Source: an uncultured Lachnospiraceae bacterium
GTDB lineage: Bacteria > Bacillota > Clostridia > Lachnospirales > Lachnospiraceae
DNA length: 30,113 nt
Reading direction: 5' to 3'
NCBI GenBank assembly: GCA_946183625.1
Contig: CAMHCL010000002.1
Location: 1 to 30,113 of the forward strand
The translations under genes were made by a program, and so were the position numbers. The notes beneath the pieces were generated by a model. That model did not search any database and was not told the DNA's origin. It worked only from the letters and a program-made list of their open reading frames with translations. This document shows positions 24,953 through 30,113 of this stretch, piece by piece (positions within the stretch are counted from its first letter, which is position 1; every line of letters begins with the position of its first letter).

Positions 24953-24972
24953 TGTGATAAATGGTGTATAAT
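24943..24972 (+). promoter_or_regulatory. promoter of the methyltransferase gene
   Basis: TTTAAA (24943-24948) and a perfect TATAAT (24967-24972) are separated by 18 bases. The predicted start is near 24979, just before the structured leader. Confidence 0.65.
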
Positions 24973-24985
24973 ACTCATGATGTTT

Positions 24986-25038
24986 TGTTCGGATGGCGGT
25001 ATCCGGATGGCAATATCATGGGTCGTATGATGCGAACA
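24986..25038 (+). other. candidate structured RNA leader (three-way-junction-like)
   Basis: Within the roughly 100-base leader, TGTTC (24986-24990) can pair with GAACA (25034-25038), enclosing two hairpins: GGAT/ATCC (24991-24994 with 25001-25004) and ATCAT/ATGAT (25015-25019 with 25027-25031). CGGATGGC occurs twice (24990-24997 and 25004-25011). A further stem CTGAT/ATCAG lies just before the ribosome site. I cannot match this to a known riboswitch, and the stems are short. Confidence 0.35.
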
Positions 25039-25078
25039 TATCTTGTTCCTGATTAAGTTATCAGATTGGAGAAATTAT

Positions 25079-25810
25079 ATGAGTGATATAGCTGATAGAA
25101 TGAAAAGAATGAAGGCTGTTGATGCAGCCATCGAAGAGGCGAAGGTCGCAGAAGCTAAGGCTGCCGAGGAGGTAAAGGCTACAGCAGAAACAAAGGTTGC
25201 CGAGGAGAAAAAGGCTGTAGAAGCTAAGGCTGCCATGGATGCAGAGGCCGGTGAGGAATCAGCAGATGACTTCAAGGATCTGGAAGGTGAGGATCCGATT
25301 ATTGTGTCTGCAGACAAGGTTGCTGATGCTCTTCCATATTACGGAAAAGCTTTCTGGATTGTTCCAGTAATGTTGATTCTTACAGCAGCAGCCTGTGTAC
25401 TTGGACGCATATCTCCTATTTCAACCGGTATTTTTTATAACCAGATTGCAAGATATGTCTATTTAGGAATTGGTATATTCCTCTGCATCGTAGGAGTTGT
25501 GATTTTTTGGAGAGCCACATTCGAATCCATGATCAAGACGAATGTACAAATGGGAAAACTCGTTACTACTGGGATTTATCAATACACCAGAAACCCTCAG
25601 TATGCCGGAGTATTATTCATCTGCACCGGAGCGATCCTGATTTGTGGAAATGCTTACTTCTTTGCTCTTCCTATAATATACTGGATTGTGCTTACAGAGC
25701 TTCTGAAGCGTACAGAGGAGTTCGACTTAAGACATAGATTCTATGACAGATATCTCACATACATGAAGAATACAAATCGTATCTTCCCAGTTAAGAGGTT
25801 CTTCACATAG
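25079..25810 (+). CDS. integral-membrane methyltransferase of the ICMT/PEMT type with an Ala/Glu/Lys-rich N-terminal region
   Basis: The 243-residue protein has two parts. Residues 12-60 are an Ala/Glu/Lys-rich helix (VAEAKAAEEVKA and similar), probably a coiled coil, followed by an acidic linker to about 85. The rest has about four membrane segments (92-109, 127-145 and a hairpin about 175-205) and the SAM-binding signature of isoprenylcysteine/phospholipid methyltransferases: GKLVTTGIYQYTRNPQYAG (159-177), then EEFDLRHRFYDRYLTYMKNTNRIFP near the C-terminus, where the Arg-x-Pro and E-E residues are typical. The substrate in bacteria of this type is not known. The frame is open 12 codons upstream, but GGAG before the ATG at 25079 and the start MSDIADRMK favour this one. 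It is monocistronic, with a terminator shared with the RND gene. Confidence 0.82.
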   Translation: MSDIADRMKRMKAVDAAIEEAKVAEAKAAEEVKATAETKVAEEKKAVEAKAAMDAEAGEESADDFKDLEGEDPIIVSADKVADALPYYGKAFWIVPVMLILTAAACVLGRISPISTGIFYNQIARYVYLGIGIFLCIVGVVIFWRATFESMIKTNVQMGKLVTTGIYQYTRNPQYAGVLFICTGAILICGNAYFFALPIIYWIVLTELLKRTEEFDLRHRFYDRYLTYMKNTNRIFPVKRFFT

Positions 25811-25842
25811 TTATTTTTACAAACAAATATATCATAAATAAC

Positions 25843-25873
25843 AAGACCACCGGATTCCACATCCGATGGTCTT
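25843..25873. terminator. bidirectional terminator between the methyltransferase and RND genes
   Basis: AAGACCACCGGAT (25843-25855) pairs with ATCCGATGGTCTT (25861-25873) with one mismatch around a 5-base loop. T-rich runs follow on both strands (ATTATTT on plus, GTTATTTATG on minus). Confidence 0.8.
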
Positions 25874-25897
25874 ATTATTTATGGGATTCTGCACATT

Positions 25898-28800
25898 TTA
25901 CAATACTTCTCCACTTTCTGTTGTCATCTCAACCGGCACCTCGTCCAGATCCTCTTCTCTCATATCCTTCTCTCTGTTAAATGCATCGTAGAGACAAGGT
26001 ACGAAGATCAGTGTCAGGAGTGTTCCGTAGACCATACCGCCAACAACGACTATGGCCATTGGCTGGGACATCTCTGTTCCGTTACCAAAGCCCAGAGCCA
26101 TGGTGGACATAGAGATTATAGTTGTGAGGGCTGTCATGAATACAGGACGAAGTCTTGTCTTGGAAGCCTCGACTATGGCGTCCTTCTTGGCCATTCCTTC
26201 CCTTCGTAGCTGATTGATGTAGTCAACCAGAACGATACCGTTATTAACTATGATACCCGCCAGCATTACGAAGCCTATCATGGATATGACGCTGATAGGA
26301 TTTCCGGTGAAGTAAAGTGAGAAGAAACCACCGGTAAATGCCAGAGGAATTGTAAACATGATTATGAATGGTGACAGCAGACTCTGGAACTGGGCAACCA
26401 TTATAAGGTATATAAGGATTACCGCCAGGAGCATCATGAGGAGTACCTGTCTCATAGCATCATTTATACTCTCATTCTCACCCTTCATCTTGAGGCTGTA
26501 GCCTTCTGGAACATCTAAGAGATTCAGCTTTCTCTGGATCTCAGCACCCACAAGACCTATGTTGTGATTTTCGTCTACATTTGCTGTTACGCTGATATAT
26601 CTGTTCTGTGCATCTCTAAGGATTGAACTGGACTCCTCAACCTCGCTGAACTTAGCTATTTCAGTAAGCTTGACCTTCTTCTCCTTCTGATCCTTCATAT
26701 CAGTGTATGTGAATTCTATCTTCTTCAGATCATCGTCAGTTACTTCTGACTGCTTCTCTGTCATTACATATACATCGTAATCTTTAAGGTCTGTGGAAAT
26801 TGTGGTAGAGCTCTTGGTTGAAGCAATACTCTTTGATATCTCGGCAAATACCTGAGCAACAGTAAGTCCGTACTTAGCTGCCTTCGACTTATCTACTGAG
26901 ATCACCAGCTCCTGAGTCAGATCACTGATACCATTATCAACGTCCACGGTACCCTCTGTCTCTTCCATTATCTTCGCCACATCTTCCGCAAGACTCTGGA
27001 TTTTCTGCATATCTCGACCCTTGATCATGACAGATATTCCACTGCCGGACAGTGCACTCATATCCATCATTTCAGCGCTGACTGTAGTCTCGCAATCAAG
27101 GTCTTTTGCAGCAGCCATTATCTTGTCGTTTATCTCATCATTATCTATCTTTGCATTATCGTCAAATATAAGATATAGGGTAACATCATTTGAAGTTCCA
27201 CCCAGTGCTCCAAGAGTTGAACCTGATCCTATCATAGCACCTGTGGTCTGGAGATCCGGCAGATCCTTTATTCTCTCCACAAGTGTATCAGCGTATCCTG
27301 CCATCTCTTCAAATGTTCTCTCTTCGTCTTCAGGTGCTGACAGAGTTACTGTAACCTGTGTGCTGGACATTTCAGGCATAAACTGAGTACCTCTGGATAC
27401 TGAAAGCACCATGCTCACAACCAGAAGTGTAATGATTGCAAGGAATACTATAGGCTTAAACTTAAGTGCTCCTGCTACGAACTTTCCATATATCTCATAG
27501 AATTTATTCTCTGTATTGCTTTCCTTGGCCTTGGCCTTCTTAAGCAGTCCCTGGGCCATAGCCGGAACCAGTGTCAGGGCAACTATGAGTGAAGCAGTAA
27601 GGGTATACGCAATGGTAAGACCCATATCCACAAAAAGCTGTCTCGTAAGTCCTTCTGTAAATACTATAGGAAGGAATACGCACATGGTAGTAAGTGTAGA
27701 TGCTGTTATGGCACCTGCCACCTGACTTGCTCCATAAACTGCCGCCTTCTTAACGCTCTCGCCCTTCTTCCTGAGTCGGAAGATATTCTCGATAACAACT
27801 ATGGAGTTATCCACCAACATACCTATACCCAGCGTCAGTCCTGACATTGAGATGATGTTAAGTGTGATTCCCGAGAAGTACATAAGTACAATGGCAAATA
27901 TGATGGACAGCGGTATTGCACATGCAATGATTATTGTCGGTCTCACATCTCTCAGGAAGATAATAAGTATGAATATCGCAAGGCCTGCACCCAGCAGGAT
28001 ATTCTGTACTATTGATTTAAATATGATATCTATATATACACCCTGATCCATGAGAACTGAAAAGCTTACAGGCTGCTCTTCTGTCTCCTCAAGACTTTCA
28101 AATTTAGCAAGGATATTATCTGTTACATCTCCGGTACTATATCCGGTCTGTTTTTCGAAGGACAGGATAATAGCATTATCGCCATTGATCTTAGCATATA
28201 CTTCTTTAGAATTATCAACCTGCTCTATATCAGCTATATCAGAAAGCTTGATTTCCTTTACGTGATCCATGTTCAGATTGATAAGCACCAGATCATCAAG
28301 ACTCTCTACATCAGGTATATCATCTCCTACCTTAACCAGATATTGTCCATTATCGCTGGACACATAACCGGCAGGCATCTCGAAGTTCTGAGCAAGAAGC
28401 AGGTTGTTCAGCATATCAATAGAAAGAACATTTTCCAGATCTGCCTTATCCTTTGCTTCTTTCTTGGCATCCTTAATACTTGTCTCTGCAGCTGACAGCT
28501 GACTCTCTCCTGCTGTAAGCTGGGCTGAAGCATCTGCAATCTCGAGGGATGAGCTGATACCTGCAGAATTAAGTGCACTCATTGCTGTGCTTGTTGTTTC
28601 CTTACCTTCAGCTATCTTCTGAAGTCCGATATCTATAGTAGCTATTCCCTGTGATACCTGAAGCTGAGCAGCAGTGAGCTGTTCAATGGCTGCAGGAATA
28701 TCTTCATATGTATTAAGTGTTATTCCATAGGATGAAAGTGCTGAACCTGCAGTAGCAATACCGCCATTCAACTGATCCATCTGTCCCTGAAGTGTTCCCA

Positions 28801-29824
28801 CCAGAGTTCTGAGGCCCTCTATATCTGTAATAGGAGTATCTCCAACCAGTTCAGGTGGAAGCTCAGCCAGCATAGCCTCTAATGCCTCGTCATCGATCAT
28901 TCCCTGATCATACATATCAATAATGCCCTGAAGATTTGTAATACCCTCATTTAACTGAACGGCACTCTGGTATGTTGTATTCAGAGACTCCATAGTAGTT
29001 GTCAGAGTAGCATAAGTAGTTTCAAGCTCTGATTTCTGAGCCTTCAGATCAGATTCTGTCTGATAGAGCTCAACCTGAGCCTGTGACAGCTTGGCCTGAT
29101 TCTCACCAATGGTTTCTGCTGCAGTCTTGCTGCCACTCTTTATGGCATTCTTACCAGACTCAATCTTCTGCTTGGCATCTGTAACTGATGCAGTTGCCTC
29201 ATCAAACTGAGCATCTATATCATCCATTATCTTCTCGTTCAGTTTATCGATCTTGGCCTGATTCAGAGTTACTTCTACAGTTTCCTCAACTCCACCGATG
29301 GTAGTAACAGAGGCAACACCCTCTATACCTTCCAGATCAGGAAGAATCTCAGATGATACAAAATCAGTAGTTTCGGTATTATCCATACCCTCAACACCAA
29401 CACCTGCCACCATGATAGGGATCATGTCAGGATTGAGCTGCATTACAATAGGTGTACCGATACTATCGTCAAATGTACTTTTTACCTGCTCTATTGACTG
29501 CTGGATCTCTATGATCGTAGCATCCATATTTGAAGTCTGTTCATATTCCAGGATAACAGCAGAATAACTGTTATACGACATGGACTGAATATTCTTCAGA
29601 TTTGAAGTCGTGGCCAATGACGCCTCTATCGGCGCTGTAACTTCCTTCTCAACAGTTTCAGGACTCGCACCCATATCTGTTGTTATAACCATAACATAAG
29701 GAAGAGTCATATTTGGGAGTAAATCCATGGTCATCTTGGTCATGGCAACTATTCCCACAACTATAACTGCAATTACAACTACAAATACAGTATACGGTCT
29801 TTTTACACTAAATTTAGATATCAT
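25898..29824 (-). CDS. RND-family efflux transporter with a large coiled-coil insertion
   Basis: The 1308-residue protein belongs to the AcrB/HAE resistance-nodulation-division superfamily. The N-terminus MISKFSVKRPYTVFVVVIAVIVV is the first membrane segment. It shows the expected two-fold layout: segments 2-6 about residues 605-765, and segments 8-12 near the C-terminus (AQFQSLLSPFIIMFTIPLAF and GIIVNNGIVLVDYINQLR). The proton-relay site in segment 4 reads GMLVDNSIVVIEN (Asp672-Asn673), so the second aspartate of AcrB's pair is Asn. Between residues about 195 and 465, inside the first porter domain, lies an extra region of about 270 residues, rich in Gln/Ala/Ser/Thr and with heptad-like helices (KLSQAQVELYQTESDLKAQK). 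No adaptor (membrane fusion) or outer-membrane gene is adjacent. The substrate is unknown. AGAGG precedes the ATG, and the promoter is at 29897-29925. Confidence 0.9.
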   Translation of the reverse strand: MISKFSVKRPYTVFVVVIAVIVVGIVAMTKMTMDLLPNMTLPYVMVITTDMGASPETVEKEVTAPIEASLATTSNLKNIQSMSYNSYSAVILEYEQTSNMDATIIEIQQSIEQVKSTFDDSIGTPIVMQLNPDMIPIMVAGVGVEGMDNTETTDFVSSEILPDLEGIEGVASVTTIGGVEETVEVTLNQAKIDKLNEKIMDDIDAQFDEATASVTDAKQKIESGKNAIKSGSKTAAETIGENQAKLSQAQVELYQTESDLKAQKSELETTYATLTTTMESLNTTYQSAVQLNEGITNLQGIIDMYDQGMIDDEALEAMLAELPPELVGDTPITDIEGLRTLVGTLQGQMDQLNGGIATAGSALSSYGITLNTYEDIPAAIEQLTAAQLQVSQGIATIDIGLQKIAEGKETTSTAMSALNSAGISSSLEIADASAQLTAGESQLSAAETSIKDAKKEAKDKADLENVLSIDMLNNLLLAQNFEMPAGYVSSDNGQYLVKVGDDIPDVESLDDLVLINLNMDHVKEIKLSDIADIEQVDNSKEVYAKINGDNAIILSFEKQTGYSTGDVTDNILAKFESLEETEEQPVSFSVLMDQGVYIDIIFKSIVQNILLGAGLAIFILIIFLRDVRPTIIIACAIPLSIIFAIVLMYFSGITLNIISMSGLTLGIGMLVDNSIVVIENIFRLRKKGESVKKAAVYGASQVAGAITASTLTTMCVFLPIVFTEGLTRQLFVDMGLTIAYTLTASLIVALTLVPAMAQGLLKKAKAKESNTENKFYEIYGKFVAGALKFKPIVFLAIITLLVVSMVLSVSRGTQFMPEMSSTQVTVTLSAPEDEERTFEEMAGYADTLVERIKDLPDLQTTGAMIGSGSTLGALGGTSNDVTLYLIFDDNAKIDNDEINDKIMAAAKDLDCETTVSAEMMDMSALSGSGISVMIKGRDMQKIQSLAEDVAKIMEETEGTVDVDNGISDLTQELVISVDKSKAAKYGLTVAQVFAEISKSIASTKSSTTISTDLKDYDVYVMTEKQSEVTDDDLKKIEFTYTDMKDQKEKKVKLTEIAKFSEVEESSSILRDAQNRYISVTANVDENHNIGLVGAEIQRKLNLLDVPEGYSLKMKGENESINDAMRQVLLMMLLAVILIYLIMVAQFQSLLSPFIIMFTIPLAFTGGFFSLYFTGNPISVISMIGFVMLAGIIVNNGIVLVDYINQLRREGMAKKDAIVEASKTRLRPVFMTALTTIISMSTMALGFGNGTEMSQPMAIVVVGGMVYGTLLTLIFVPCLYDAFNREKDMREEDLDEVPVEMTTESGEVL

Positions 29825-29853
29825 TATGGAACCTCTGATATTTCTAATTCAAT

Positions 29854-29871
29854 AATTCGAACAATCCGAAC
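29854..29871 (-). promoter_or_regulatory. two adjacent 9-bp direct repeats in the RND gene leader (possible operator)
   Basis: AATTCGAAC (29854-29862) and AATCCGAAC (29863-29871) abut each other, between the predicted start of transcription and the ribosome site of the RND gene. A regulator could bind here, but this is inferred only from the repeat and its position. Confidence 0.35.
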
Positions 29872-29896
29872 GGTTAAAGACTACTAACAATTCGCT

Positions 29897-29925
29897 ATTA
29901 TAGATTATCAATTTATTTATTACAA
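29897..29925 (-). promoter_or_regulatory. promoter of the RND transporter gene
   Basis: On the minus strand, TTGTAA (29925 to 29920) is followed after exactly 17 bases by TATAAT (29902 to 29897). The start is predicted near 29890, giving a leader of about 66 bases. Confidence 0.7.
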
Positions 29926-29958
29926 CTTAATTTAACATTAATTTTGTGAATAATAAAA

Positions 29959-29996
29959 GGACGGGGTTAATTCCCATATTGGAATCAACCCTGTCC
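29959..29996 (-). terminator. terminator after the phosphohexomutase gene
   Basis: A 16-bp imperfect stem (29959-29974 with 29981-29996; one mismatch and one G-U) with a 6-base loop is followed on the minus strand by TTTTATTATT. It lies 22 bases past the stop at 30019. Confidence 0.88.
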
Positions 29997-30018
29997 CCGT
30001 TACTCAATTTGATAAATC

Positions 30019-30113
30019 TTAACGTTCTGCCAACATATCCTCGCGAAGCTTTCCAAGCTTTGTCTCAGCATCTGCCATATCTTCGCCCTTTACACCGAAG
30101 TAGAACTTGATCT
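30019..30113 (-). CDS. phosphoglucomutase/phosphomannomutase-family protein, C-terminal end (cut by window edge)
   Basis: The last 31 codons are visible and read IKFYFGVKGEDMADAETKLG and then KLREDMLAER before the TAA at 30019. The IKFYFGVKG segment is what follows the RPSGTEPK phosphate-binding loop in alpha-D-phosphohexomutases, and the helix after it matches the end of domain 4. The sugar specificity (glucose, mannose or both) cannot be read from this fragment. A strong terminator follows. Confidence 0.72.
   Translation of the reverse strand, partial: IKFYFGVKGEDMADAETKLGKLREDMLAER

Noticed and set aside
24873..25042. SRP RNA (ffs/scr) or a tRNA next to dnaX, as in some Firmicutes
   Set aside because: The stretch lacks the SRP Alu/S-domain signatures and any tRNA-like T-loop; it contains two promoters and a small leader.

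Overview
The window reads as low-to-medium GC Firmicutes DNA, most likely from an anaerobic gut member of the Lachnospiraceae (a Coprococcus- or Butyrivibrio-like clostridium). Support: strong AGGAGG-type ribosome sites, the dnaX-ybaB-recR order, a phosphofructokinase of the GGNGS type, a double-glycine peptide exporter with two ABC proteins, and a GlpA-like / FAD oxidoreductase / DUF1667 redox set. The genus is a guess. No transposase, integrase, CRISPR array, tRNA or rRNA was seen.

Layout. 1-3001 (minus): the start of a GNAT acetyltransferase cut by the window edge, then a pyrC-proA operon with a good sigma-A-like promoter. 3269-3583 (plus): a small precursor peptide with a double-glycine leader. 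3573-13331 (minus): a co-directional run that begins with a GlpA-like FAD/[2Fe-2S] oxidoreductase, passes through a three-gene peptide exporter (short HlyD-like protein, C39 peptidase-ABC, second ABC), crosses a 0.55-kb gene-free stretch holding six palindromic repeats of about 73 bp, and ends with an FAD oxidoreductase, a NudC-type NADH pyrophosphatase and DUF1667. 13518-14822 (plus): lysA. 14929-17930 (minus): STAS antagonist, membrane-bound SpoIIE phosphatase and a double zinc-ribbon membrane protein. 18166-24872 (minus): dnaX, ybaB, recR, pfkA and a 900-residue membrane-anchored protein of unknown function. 25079-25810 (plus): an ICMT/PEMT-type membrane methyltransferase with a structured leader. 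25898-29824 (minus): a large RND exporter. 30019 to the edge (minus): the last 31 codons of a phosphohexomutase.

How the genes work together. The exporter genes and the precursor gene look like the parts of one peptide secretion system, but the precursor lies about 3.4 kb beyond the exporter, on the other strand, and its 3' end overlaps the last gene of the exporter-containing run. The GlpA-like, FAD oxidoreductase and DUF1667 proteins form a redox set that is usually contiguous; here the exporter, the repeat array and nudC separate its members, which suggests an insertion into an older redox operon. STAS, SpoIIE and the zinc-ribbon protein form a signalling operon that lacks its kinase. The rest is housekeeping: DNA replication and repair, glycolysis, and lysine, proline and pyrimidine synthesis.

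The most unusual items are the split double-glycine system, the helically phased palindrome array between exporter and redox gene, a possible structured RNA leader before the methyltransferase, and the 900-residue protein with a papain-like domain that seems to have lost its catalytic histidine.
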